A stretch of 36,091 bases of DNA from Bacteroidota bacterium (GTDB lineage Bacteria > Bacteroidota > Bacteroidia > Chitinophagales > Chitinophagaceae): assembly GCA_018268085.1 (NCBI GenBank), contig JAFDXE010000037.1, positions 1-36,091 on the forward strand. The letters run 5' to 3'. The position numbers and the translations under genes are program-made. The notes under the pieces were generated by a model, which searched no databases, had not been told where the DNA came from, and saw only the letters and a list, made by a program, of their open reading frames with translations. Shown here piece by piece: positions 18,213 to 25,875 of the stretch. Position 1 is the stretch's first letter. The number at the start of each line of letters is the position of its first letter.

Positions 18213-18243
18213 TTGATTAAACGATAAACTCGCTGTATTTTTG
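18213..18243 (+). promoter_or_regulatory. Promoter of kdtA
   Basis: TTG at 18213-18215, 20-nt spacer, TATTTTTG at 18236-18243 (exact TAnnTTTG). It is back-to-back with the operon promoter. It places transcription start downstream of the first possible TTG codon at 18241, favouring TTG 18259 as the kdtA start. Confidence 0.7.
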
Positions 18244-18258
18244 GGCCAAAACCAGCGA

Positions 18259-19500
18259 TTGAGTCTACTATTCTATAACATTTTTCTTATCCTTTTCAGA
18301 ACGGGCATCCGCATTGCCGCCATCTGGAATAAGAAAGCCCGGCAATGGAACCGGGGCCGCAGCAAGTTCCCTCATATCCCTTTTCATGAAAAAGTAATTT
18401 GGGTACATAGTGCCAGCCTGGGTGAATTTGAACAGGGCCGCCCCGTGCTGGAAGCCCTTAAAGCACAATACCCCGGCTATAAAATTGTTTTAAGTTTTTT
18501 CTCTCCCAGCGGATATGAAGTGCGGAAAAATTATTCGGGGGCTGATACCATCATCTACCTCCCGATTGATAATGTTTTCAATGCAAAAAAACTGATTTCG
18601 GCCATCAACCCCTCTTTGGTAATTTGGATAAAATATGAATACTGGTATTATTATCTCACAGAATTAAGAAGACGCAAAATTCCTGTCTTGCTTGTGTCGG
18701 GTATCTTCAGGGAATCGCAACCTTTTTTCAAATGGTACGGAGCGATCTGGCAGGAAATGCTGCATTGTTTTCGCCACCTGTTCGTTCAAAACGAACATTC
18801 ACAAAAATTACTGAGCAGCATCCACATTGATGAAAACGTAACCATTGGGGGAGATACCCGTTTCGACCGGGTAATTGCCATTGCAGAAAAAAAAGAACCT
18901 GTAAACCATATCATGCGTTTTGTTGCCGGAAAACAGGTATTGGTTGCCGGTAGTACCTGGGAAGACGATGAAATTGAACTGGTGCATTATGTAAAAGCAC
19001 ACCCCGAAATAAAATTCATCATTGCTCCGCATGAAGTGGATAAGGAAAATATCGCAGATGTAAAAAAAGAATTTGCACAATCTATTTTATATTCAGAACT
19101 GGCTTTGGGAGCATTGGTACCTGAAAATATAAATGTATTGATCATCGATAATATTGGTATGCTTTCCAAATTATACCAGTATGCCGACATTACGTATGTA
19201 GGTGGTGGATTTGGTAAAGATGGTATTCATAATATTTTAGAAGCTGCTGTGTTTGGAAAGCCTGTAGTATTTGGCCCGGTTTACCAAAAATTTGCTGAAG
19301 CTAAAGACCTGGTGGAAAGAGGCGGCGCATTTTCTATCAATAGTGCATTGGAACTGGAAGCCCTGCTTGATAAATTATTCACCAATAAAAGGGAACTGAA
19401 ATACAGTAGCGATATTGCGGCGGCTTATGTGCAGGAAAAAAGGGGAGCTACAAAAAAAGTGCTGGATTATGTTGCAGAGAATCGCCTTCTTATCAACTGA
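18259..19500 (+). CDS. kdtA: 3-deoxy-D-manno-octulosonic acid (Kdo) transferase
   Basis: Transfers Kdo from CMP-Kdo to lipid IVA at the inner membrane. An N-terminal hydrophobic anchor (LLFYNIFLILFRTGIRIAA) is followed by a GT-B fold: HSASLGEFEQGRPVLEAL near residue 50 (containing the conserved catalytic Glu), SFFSPSGYEV, IKYEYWYYYL, VAGSTWEDDE near 230 and YVGGGFGKDGIHNILEAAVFGKPVVFGP near 315, in which the sugar-nucleotide site lies. There is no ATG at the N-terminus. TTG 18241 would extend the protein by 6 residues, but it lies inside the promoter -7 box, so TTG 18259 is chosen. The 3' end overlaps the convergent neighbouring gene by 34 bp. Confidence 0.92.
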   Translation: MSLLFYNIFLILFRTGIRIAAIWNKKARQWNRGRSKFPHIPFHEKVIWVHSASLGEFEQGRPVLEALKAQYPGYKIVLSFFSPSGYEVRKNYSGADTIIYLPIDNVFNAKKLISAINPSLVIWIKYEYWYYYLTELRRRKIPVLLVSGIFRESQPFFKWYGAIWQEMLHCFRHLFVQNEHSQKLLSSIHIDENVTIGGDTRFDRVIAIAEKKEPVNHIMRFVAGKQVLVAGSTWEDDEIELVHYVKAHPEIKFIIAPHEVDKENIADVKKEFAQSILYSELALGALVPENINVLIIDNIGMLSKLYQYADITYVGGGFGKDGIHNILEAAVFGKPVVFGPVYQKFAEAKDLVERGGAFSINSALELEALLDKLFTNKRELKYSSDIAAAYVQEKRGATKKVLDYVAENRLLIN

Positions 19501-20207
19501 TCAAATTGCTTTACGATCGGCGCCCGGTCGTCCCATCCGAGTTTCAGTTTCAATTCACGTTTGATCCAATATTCCGCTTCCGCATAAATAGCGAAACCAT
19601 TGATGGTTTTAATGCTGCGTTCATACATCACTTCGTCACCACGGAACAACTCATTGATAAAAGTAAACCGGTCGTTGATATTGATTGCTTTTTTCAGATC
19701 TTTAATCGGCACATCCTGTAATGCATCGCTGAGTTCGAGTTTTGCCTGTTTCAATTTTTCGTTCAGCGAATCTCCGCCCGATGTAATGGAATCATTTATT
19801 TCCTTTGATGGTTTTGGAGCCGGTTGTTTCTGATGTACCAGTGTTGGTGTATCTTCAACCGGGTCGAAAGCAATGGGTGGTTTCGCCTGAACGCTCATGG
19901 CGTTTTTGGCTTCAGCATTTTTCCTGATCTCTTCCAATTCAGCTTCAATGGCGGCTTCATCTACCTGGAGTACTTCGTAAATTTTTTCTTCTTCCTGTAC
20001 AATGGTAGTTTCTTTTTTCTCCGGGATGTCGAATGTTACGGGCACATCAATGGCCACCGAAGGTTGCGAAGATTCCGGTGCAGCAATAGATTTAAGATGC
20101 ATCAGCTCAGATTGCAGCATCTGCACCGTTACCAACAAAGAATCCGGTGAGGCTTTTTGAGAAATCTGTTCCAATAACCTGTGACAGAGTGTTTCCACTC
20201 GTTCCAT
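19467..20207 (-). CDS. Unrecognised Bacteroidota protein, probably conserved
   Basis: A 246-residue soluble protein with no signal peptide and no motif that I can name. The N-terminal 35 residues are helical with heptad-like leucines. Residues about 40-150 are low-complexity, acidic and Pro/Lys/Glu-rich, likely disordered. The last 90 residues look folded and conserved in style: ALQDVPIKDLKKAININDRFTFI, NELFRGDEVMYERSIKTIN and EAEYWIKRELKLKLGW. The gene converges on kdtA with a 34-bp overlap and is divergent from tdk. Coding status is supported by its length and structured C-terminus. Function is unknown. Confidence 0.75.
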   Translation of the reverse strand: MERVETLCHRLLEQISQKASPDSLLVTVQMLQSELMHLKSIAAPESSQPSVAIDVPVTFDIPEKKETTIVQEEEKIYEVLQVDEAAIEAELEEIRKNAEAKNAMSVQAKPPIAFDPVEDTPTLVHQKQPAPKPSKEINDSITSGGDSLNEKLKQAKLELSDALQDVPIKDLKKAININDRFTFINELFRGDEVMYERSIKTINGFAIYAEAEYWIKRELKLKLGWDDRAPIVKQFDQLIRRRFSAT

Positions 20208-20249
20208 ACATTCAGTTTAGCTGATAAAAAAATTTGGATGCAAATTATG

Positions 20250-20281
20250 TTTTGTTCAGTGAACAGAATCCATAATCTTTG
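20250..20281 (+). promoter_or_regulatory. tdk promoter with a palindrome in the spacer
   Basis: TTTTG at 20250-20254 and TAATCTTTG at 20273-20281 (one base longer than TAnnTTTG) form a likely -33/-7 pair. A perfect 13-bp inverted repeat, TGTTCAGTGAACA at 20253-20265, fills the spacer where a repressor would block RNA polymerase. Confidence 0.6.
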
Positions 20282-20328
20282 CACGATTGGGAATAAAGTT
20301 ACAAACACATTTTTAAAATTCTTACTTA

Positions 20329-20904
20329 ATGTTTATTGAACCAAACCTGAAAGGCGAACGTCGCGGTTGGATTGAAGTGATCTGTGGAAGTATGTTCAGC
20401 GGTAAAACGGAAGAACTCATCCGCAGGCTTAAGCGTGTAAAAATTGCAAATTTAAAAGTAGAAATTTTTAAACCGGCTATTGATACACGTTATGACGAAA
20501 CGAAAATTGTAAGCCATGATACCAATGCCATTCTTTCTACGCCGGTAGAGAGTTCCCAATCTATTTTATTACTGGCAAATGATGTAGATGTTGTTGGAAT
20601 TGATGAAGCACAGTTTTTTGATGCGGGCATTAAAGATGTTTGTGAGCAACTCGCTTTAAGAGGGATCAGGGTAATTGTTGCCGGGCTGGACATGGATTAT
20701 CTTGGCAACCCGTTCGGGCAAATGCCCAACCTGCTTTCCATTGCAGATTATATCACCAAACTGCATGCGATCTGTGTTGTATGTGGTAATATCGCCAATA
20801 TCAGTTACCGTAAAGTTACGGGTGGTGGACAAGTGTTATTGGGAGAAAAAGATATTTACGAACCAAGGTGCAGGCATTGTGCGAAACTGGAAGACAATCA
20901 GTAA
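20329..20904 (+). CDS. tdk: Thymidine kinase, type II
   Basis: Phosphorylates thymidine with ATP in the salvage pathway. The 191-residue protein has the P-loop GSMFSGKTEELIRR near residue 20, the Asp/Glu motif DVVGIDEAQFF near 88, the lasso/TMP region and two zinc-binding pairs, CVVCGN near 149 and CRHC near 183. Length and motif order match bacterial and eukaryotic type II kinases. The ATG at 20329 gives the usual short N-terminal extension before WIEVICG. It is monocistronic, with a promoter and a terminator of its own. Confidence 0.96.
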   Translation: MFIEPNLKGERRGWIEVICGSMFSGKTEELIRRLKRVKIANLKVEIFKPAIDTRYDETKIVSHDTNAILSTPVESSQSILLLANDVDVVGIDEAQFFDAGIKDVCEQLALRGIRVIVAGLDMDYLGNPFGQMPNLLSIADYITKLHAICVVCGNIANISYRKVTGGGQVLLGEKDIYEPRCRHCAKLEDNQ

Positions 20905-20938
20905 TTCAGGTATTATATCCTGCTGATGATTCATCTAT

Positions 20939-20974
20939 AAAAAAAGGCAATGTATGTTAATCATTGCCTTTTTT
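20939..20974. terminator. Bidirectional intrinsic terminator after tdk
   Basis: AAAAAAAGGCAATG pairs with CATTGCCTTTTTT around a 9-nt loop, between the convergent tdk and EnvC-like genes. Confidence 0.9.
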
Positions 20975-20981
20975 ATTTTAA

Positions 20982-22301
20982 CTATTTCCTTCTTAACCAG
21001 GTTTCCGGGTCGAAGTTGTTGTGTTCATTACTAATGTAAAAATCAATGGCGCCCACACCGTCAAAATTAGGTGCAACCTTTCCAACTGTTTGACCAGTTC
21101 TCACGTCCTGTCCTTTTTGAACCGTTACCCCCTGCAGATTACTGTAAGTTGTAAAATATTTTCCATGCTGGATGATCACCACCTGCATGTCTTCTATGGT
21201 TTGAACGGCTGATACTGTTCCATCGAACACTGCTTTAACTGAAGTACCGATATCCGAAGAAATGGTAACCGATGTAACGTCAATGCGGCTACCACTTGGT
21301 AATGTATTAGGGCCATAATGCATGAGTATCGTTCCCCTGTCGAGCGGCCAGGGCAGGTTATGCCTGTTTTTCTCGAAGCTTGCATTAAGTGCAATATTTT
21401 CTGCATTCAACAATACGCTTTCCTCCTTCTTTGCAGGTGCTGTGGTTTTTGTTGGTGTAGAAGATTTTGTTGGTTTTGCCGGGGCATTTTCATTATTCAT
21501 CTTCGACAAGCGCTCTTCCTCCTTTCGCTTTTTTTCTTCCGCTAAAGCTTTTGCCAATGCTTCACGCTTAGCTTCTTCCTGGGCTTTCCGGATGGCTGCA
21601 GCAATGGCATTGTTTACTTTTTGCATTTGCTTTTGCTTGGCGGCAATTTGTTTGTTCAGTTCTTTACCCTGTTTTTTTAATTCACTTACAATCCTGTCCT
21701 GTTCCTTTTTTTGCGTTTCCAGCACTGCCATTTCTTTACTTTGTTCCTGAAGGGTTACATTTTTCTTTTGTTTAACGCCATTCAGTTCTCCAATCTTGGA
21801 TTTACGCAGTTCCTGTGTACGTAAAATATTTTGCCCCTGCATTTCCCGGTACGTACGATAACTTTTCAGGTAAGTAATCCGTTTAATGGCATCATTAAAA
21901 TTAGAAGACGAAAAAATAAAATTCAGGAAGTCGTAGTTGCTCCTGTTTTTATATGCATAGATCATACTCCTGGCATATTCAAGCTTCAGGGTATCCAGTA
22001 GTTTATCATACCTGCGAACATCTTTCTGCATGGTATATATGTTATTATCCAAACGATTAAGGTCTCTGCTGATATTATCGATTACCCGGTCCTGTAAGTT
22101 TACCTTTTTGGAAATGAGGGTAAGCGTAAGAAGATTTTCTTTTGTTTTGGATTTATTGCTGTTGAGCAGTTTTTCTGTTTGTTCAATCTCCTTCTTTAAT
22201 TGCTGGCGTTGTTGTTCCAGTTCTTCTTTTGTTTGAGCGTAGGTAAAAGTGAAAAAGAAACTGCAGGTAAGTAATGAAAGGGTTAGAATGAATTTTATCA
22301 T
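20982..22301 (-). CDS. EnvC-like murein hydrolase activator (coiled coil plus degenerate LytM/M23 domain)
   Basis: A periplasmic protein probably controlling cell-wall amidases during division. A signal peptide (FTYAQ, residues 1-23) is followed by long coiled coil (about 24-250, rich in Lys/Glu/Gln and Leu heptads), an Ala/Lys/Pro-rich linker and a C-terminal LytM domain (about 315-439) beginning NLPWPLDRGTILMHYG. Catalytic M23 enzymes bind zinc through HxxxD and HxH; here the regions read DVTSVTISSD and IDFYISNEHNN, and the HGxxxTxYxHL block reads HGKYFTTYSNL, so zinc ligands are lost. This matches the EnvC/NlpD class that activates amidases rather than cleaving peptidoglycan. It is last in the ispF-dut-DUF4292 operon. 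Confidence 0.88.
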   Translation of the reverse strand: MIKFILTLSLLTCSFFFTFTYAQTKEELEQQRQQLKKEIEQTEKLLNSNKSKTKENLLTLTLISKKVNLQDRVIDNISRDLNRLDNNIYTMQKDVRRYDKLLDTLKLEYARSMIYAYKNRSNYDFLNFIFSSSNFNDAIKRITYLKSYRTYREMQGQNILRTQELRKSKIGELNGVKQKKNVTLQEQSKEMAVLETQKKEQDRIVSELKKQGKELNKQIAAKQKQMQKVNNAIAAAIRKAQEEAKREALAKALAEEKKRKEEERLSKMNNENAPAKPTKSSTPTKTTAPAKKEESVLLNAENIALNASFEKNRHNLPWPLDRGTILMHYGPNTLPSGSRIDVTSVTISSDIGTSVKAVFDGTVSAVQTIEDMQVVIIQHGKYFTTYSNLQGVTVQKGQDVRTGQTVGKVAPNFDGVGAIDFYISNEHNNFDPETWLRRK

Positions 22302-22367
22302 GAACTGAATTTTATGGATATACTAAATCCAGGATGAATTATTTAATGTGGTTTGTACAAAGAACGA

Positions 22368-23186
22368 TTATTTGCGTTTATAATTTTTTGGTATCGAAAA
22401 CGAAACAGATAATTCTTTGTTAAACTCATATTGTTTAAAATTTAGACTGATATCGATTTTATTTTTTTCAGAAGCGATGATCTGCCTGTTGGTTGAAAAA
22501 AACATTCCGTTTTTATTTTCGTAACCATCATAAGTAACATCAGCCGTTCTGTTCCTTGTTACATCAACATCATCCATTTTACTATGCAATAATAATTTAT
22601 TATCACGGGATAGCGTGATCAGGTTTTTAAAATCCTTTGCCAATGATGAAATAAGTATGAAGCGTTCGTCTTCTTTATAATTGGTAATACTATCCGTATT
22701 AAAAAAAACAGGATTGCCTACCAGTAAATTTTCAACTGTTTTGTAATCGAATGGTATTTCTGTTACTTCCTGCAGGTAATCAAGCGAACGGTATTGAACT
22801 TCCTTTGCCTGTTTATTTATAAGTATAACGCTGTCTTTTGTAATTAAAACCCTGTACACTTCAATGTTTAAAAAAGTTGCTGAGAGTGATATCCAGATGG
22901 CGCTGTCTTTAATCACTTTTACAACAGCAGTGATATCCGGTTGCTTACCGTTATTATCAACAACCTCTACCTTTATTTTTGCATTGAATGTTTTGAAATC
23001 AATATTGTGTGATTTAAATACATCCATAGTTGCGTTGATAGCTTTTATTGAATCTTCAGCAGATCGCCTGTTGGAGATGTTGGTTGTATCCTTTGGTGCA
23101 ATCGCTTTATTGATTTGCCTGGTAGTTTTGCAACCAAACAAGGCAGCTATAAAAACAAATGAAAAAAGTATGATTAGATGTTTCAT
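22368..23186 (-). CDS. DUF4292 lipoprotein
   Basis: A 272-residue predicted lipoprotein with signal and lipobox ALFGC (cysteine 19). The body resembles the Bacteroidota DUF4292 family, distantly like LolA/LolB-type beta folds: FNAKIKVEV, VVKVIKDSAIWISLSATFLNIEVYRVLIT and SVILINKQAKEVQY, then NLLVGNPVFF and a C-terminal VSFSIPKNYKRK. It may handle lipid or lipoprotein transport at the outer membrane, but this is only an inference from fold similarity. It sits 18 bp below dut and 66 bp above the EnvC-like gene, a common arrangement in this phylum. Confidence 0.8.
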   Translation of the reverse strand: MKHLIILFSFVFIAALFGCKTTRQINKAIAPKDTTNISNRRSAEDSIKAINATMDVFKSHNIDFKTFNAKIKVEVVDNNGKQPDITAVVKVIKDSAIWISLSATFLNIEVYRVLITKDSVILINKQAKEVQYRSLDYLQEVTEIPFDYKTVENLLVGNPVFFNTDSITNYKEDERFILISSLAKDFKNLITLSRDNKLLLHSKMDDVDVTRNRTADVTYDGYENKNGMFFSTNRQIIASEKNKIDISLNFKQYEFNKELSVSFSIPKNYKRK

Positions 23187-23204
23187 CAGGAAGAAATAAT
23201 TTTT

Positions 23205-23648
23205 TTACTGAATACCTGTATGACCAAACCCTCCTTTACCCCTGTTGGTTTCATTCAATTGCTGTACCGGAATCCATGAAGCCTTTTCAACAGATGCTAT
23301 CACCATTTGAGCAATCCTATCTTTATTATTTATCACCACTTCTTCATCACCCAGGTTTATGAGCAATACTTTAATCTCTCCACGATAATCGCTGTCGATC
23401 GTGCCGGGAGTATTTAAACAGGTGATTCCTTTATTCACGGCCAGTCCGCTCCTTGGCCGTATCTGTGCTTCATAATTTTCGGGGATTTCAATAAATAAAC
23501 CTGTGGGTATTAGCGCTCGTTGCATTGGTTTCAATATTACAGGCTCCGCAATAGATGCCCGAATATCCATACCTGCCGCACCCGAGGTTGCATATTCCGG
23601 AACAGGATTATCTGATGTATTTACAATTGGAATTTGAATAAATGTCAT
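23205..23648 (-). CDS. dut: dUTP diphosphatase
   Basis: Hydrolyses dUTP to dUMP and pyrophosphate, limiting uracil in DNA. The 147-residue trimeric-type enzyme has all five motifs: GAAGMDIRA, PRSGLAVNKGI, GTIDSDYRGEIKV with the catalytic Asp, DRIAQMVI and the C-terminal GKGGFGHTG arm. It begins 6 bp after ispF in the same operon. Confidence 0.97.
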   Translation of the reverse strand: MTFIQIPIVNTSDNPVPEYATSGAAGMDIRASIAEPVILKPMQRALIPTGLFIEIPENYEAQIRPRSGLAVNKGITCLNTPGTIDSDYRGEIKVLLINLGDEEVVINNKDRIAQMVIASVEKASWIPVQQLNETNRGKGGFGHTGIQ

Positions 23649-23654
23649 GCCCGG

Positions 23655-24137
23655 TTAAATATGATTCTTTTGTAAGAGTACTGTTGCGTAAGCCACCAAT
23701 CCTTCTTCTCTTCCTGCAAAACCCATTTTTTCTGTAGTAGTAGCTTTTATGGAAATATCGCTGGTTTCAATTTTCAACACCGCTGCAATTGCATTTTGCA
23801 TGGATCCTATATGCGGTGCAATTTTTGGCTTTTCAAGACAGATGGTACTATCGATGTTTACCACATGATATCCCCTGGCCAAAATCAATTCATTAGTCTT
23901 TGCCAACAAAATTTTGCTGTCAATATTTTTATAGTCGGCATTCGTATCCGGAAAATGTTTACCAATGTCGCCCAGACATAATGCACCCAATAGCGCATCG
24001 CAGATGGCATGTAATAAAACATCTGCATCACTATGACCTACTGCTCCCTTATGATGTGGAACATGAACACCGCCAATCCATAGCGCCCTTCCTTCTGCCA
24101 ACTGGTGAAAATCAACTCCCGAACCGATTCTGTACAT
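23655..24137 (-). CDS. ispF: 2-C-methyl-D-erythritol 2,4-cyclodiphosphate synthase
   Basis: Fifth step of the MEP isoprenoid pathway, closing CDP-ME-2-phosphate to the cyclodiphosphate and releasing CMP. The 160-residue protein shows the zinc ligands in GVDFHQ (Asp 9, His 11) and the conserved GHSDADVLLHAICDALLGAL, plus DIGKHFPDTN and the C-terminal KATTTEKMGFAGREEG. Length is standard. It is the first gene of a four-gene operon, and its upstream leader contains a 7-bp tandem repeat. Confidence 0.97.
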   Translation of the reverse strand: MYRIGSGVDFHQLAEGRALWIGGVHVPHHKGAVGHSDADVLLHAICDALLGALCLGDIGKHFPDTNADYKNIDSKILLAKTNELILARGYHVVNIDSTICLEKPKIAPHIGSMQNAIAAVLKIETSDISIKATTTEKMGFAGREEGLVAYATVLLQKNHI

Positions 24138-24144
24138 GAATGCT

Positions 24145-24200
24145 GAATTATGAATTGTGAATTATGAATTGTGAATTGTGAATTGTGAATTGTGAATTAC
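24145..24200. repeat. 7-bp tandem repeat, 8 units, upstream of ispF
   Basis: Eight head-to-tail copies of GAATTRT (variants GAATTAT, GAATTGT and a final GAATTAC) fill 56 bp, ending 8 bp before the ispF ATG as read on the minus strand. On that strand a CAAGATA-complement TATCTTG at 24232-24226, one T short of a -7 box, lies above it, so the repeat may be in the leader. Confidence 0.85.
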
Positions 24201-24242
24201 TGATTCATAATAAACTAAGGATGTGCAAGATATTGATAAAAT

Positions 24243-24274
24243 AAAAAAAGCGTTCCTTTTTATGGGAACGCCTT
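24243..24274 (-). terminator. Intrinsic terminator of porV
   Basis: On the minus strand GGCGTTCCC-type stem (GCGTTCC paired with GGAACGC) is followed by seven T residues. It lies just past the porV stop. Confidence 0.85.
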
Positions 24275-24292
24275 TAATATTATTTGTGAAAT

Positions 24293-25444
24293 TTATTTTT
24301 TACCAAGATCAAATAACAAACTGAAGCGAACAGTATTTGAAAGCGGGTTACGGTTAACACCAGATCCTGTTGGCAGTAAATAAGCGAAGTTCAAACCGAA
24401 CATGCTGTACTTTAAACCTGCACCTACAGTGAAATAACGACGGTCACCTTTTACTTTGTTTTCGTAGAAATAACCTGCTCTGATAGCAAATTGTTCTTTG
24501 TACCAGTATTCTGCACCCAGTGAAATAGTAACTTCTTTCAATTCTCCATTTTTCTGATCAGAATCACCGAAAGAACTGAACCAACTGCTCACTACTCCTT
24601 TGGAACGGTAATCTTTAATTGCCTGAGCACTTGTGTCATCCAATGGTGGAGTTGGCACCAGTAATTTGTTCAGGTCAAGTCCGAAAGTGATTTTATGATC
24701 AGCTTCAATTACTTTATTATAAGCCACACCAACACCTAAGTTAGCAGGAATATAATCTTTTTGGCTAGCATCATCTGTATAACCGATTTTAGAACCAAGG
24801 TTACTTAAAGTAACACCCCAGTTTAAACCTTCACCGGCTTCGTTGGTGCCATTGTGGTAGAAGTGAAGATCACCGGCTACAGCAGTTCCTTTTTTATAGG
24901 TTACTCCGTTTAAATTTACGCCACCACCAGCTAAATCAGAACTGATGTAACGTAATCCTACGCCGAGACTACTTTTCTTTCCTAATTTCCTTGAATAACC
25001 AAGATCGATCGCAAATTCACGAGGACGGAATTGGCCATTGATATTTCCACTGAAATCGGTGAATTGAATATTACCAAGGCTAAAATACCTCAGTGAAGCA
25101 GAGATAGCCTGAAGATCATCTAATTTATAATAACCTGCAAGAGAAGCCAGGTAAACATCATTTAATTTAAGGTCGTTTAACCATGGAGTATAGGTTACTG
25201 CCAAAGCTGCTTTGCTTTGAGAGAATGGAATTTTTGCAAGATTCCAGAAATTAGAATTTGCATCGGCAGAAGTTGCTATACCAACGTCTCCCATACCACC
25301 ACTTCTTGCATCCGGAGATATACGTAAGAAAGGAACGGCTGTTGTTACTACATTGATCTTATCAGCTTGCTGAGCCTTGGTGGTTGATATCACACCACCC
25401 ATAAACATAACTAAGGCAGTTAGTTTCAAAGTTACTTGTTTCAT
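24293..25444 (-). CDS. porV: Type IX secretion system outer-membrane protein PorV
   Basis: An outer-membrane beta-barrel needed for release and surface attachment of T9SS cargo; in other species it works as a cargo shuttle with PorU. The 383 residues include a signal peptide (STTKAQQ) and the family opening FLRISPDARSGGMGDVGIATSADANSNFWNLAKIPF, followed by alternating beta-strands (YFSLGNIQFTDFSG, REFAIDLGYSRKLGKKSSLGVGLRYISSD) and a terminal aromatic strand, RFSLLFDLGKK. It is divergent from gldJ. In Flavobacterium porU, porV and gldJ are adjacent; no porU is seen here. The giant repeat protein at 4682-10603 would be a client. Confidence 0.92.
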   Translation of the reverse strand: MKQVTLKLTALVMFMGGVISTTKAQQADKINVVTTAVPFLRISPDARSGGMGDVGIATSADANSNFWNLAKIPFSQSKAALAVTYTPWLNDLKLNDVYLASLAGYYKLDDLQAISASLRYFSLGNIQFTDFSGNINGQFRPREFAIDLGYSRKLGKKSSLGVGLRYISSDLAGGGVNLNGVTYKKGTAVAGDLHFYHNGTNEAGEGLNWGVTLSNLGSKIGYTDDASQKDYIPANLGVGVAYNKVIEADHKITFGLDLNKLLVPTPPLDDTSAQAIKDYRSKGVVSSWFSSFGDSDQKNGELKEVTISLGAEYWYKEQFAIRAGYFYENKVKGDRRYFTVGAGLKYSMFGLNFAYLLPTGSGVNRNPLSNTVRFSLLFDLGKK

Positions 25445-25875
25445 GCGTTTTGTTTGTCTTGGTTAGGTAGAGTTACCTCTATAAGCGTTTGATTTAAAAG
25501 TTTTATAAGTTGTAAAAATAGCGGATTTTGTTAAAACACAACAAAAATAAGTGCTCCTAAAAATCCGAAATGGGGTCAAATATATTAAACATCTATACGA
25601 ATAAAAAAATTTTTTTACTTAAAAGGAAATATTCAAACTGAAAAACGTGACTGTATATCAAATTATTGCACAATAAACAAATTGCCAGTTAAAACAGTAT
25701 ACCCCATCCAAAATATTTTTTACACAGGATATTGATAAAAACCGTTGTAATATTTTTTAAAAAACGAACAATTCTGTTTCCATGTGATTCAAAGTATTTA
25801 TATTCGCAGATAGTTGTAACCTCAATACAATATAAAAGAAAACCTTTCGTTAAACAATTTGCTAAACGAATGCAC
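25445..25875. other. Divergent porV-gldJ intergenic region
   Basis: AT-rich, 431 bp, with no gene that I accept. An exact TATTTTTG at 25549-25542 on the minus strand could be the -7 box of porV, but no TTG sits at the normal distance upstream. The gldJ reading frame extends leftward to 25732, but that part has no homology and precedes the lipoprotein signal, so it is regarded as leader. No clear gldJ promoter was found. Confidence 0.5.
25542..25549 (-). promoter_or_regulatory. Possible -7 box of porV
   Basis: Minus-strand TATTTTTG matches TAnnTTTG. It would leave a leader of about 90 nt. Support is weak because the -33 element is not evident. Confidence 0.35.

Noticed and set aside
24145..24200. 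Tandem repeat as a CRISPR array
   Set aside because: Units are 7 bp with no spacers, and no cas genes are present.
25732..25875. N-terminal extension of GldJ
   Set aside because: It would place the lipoprotein signal and lipobox internally; ATG 25876 or 25870 gives a proper signal.
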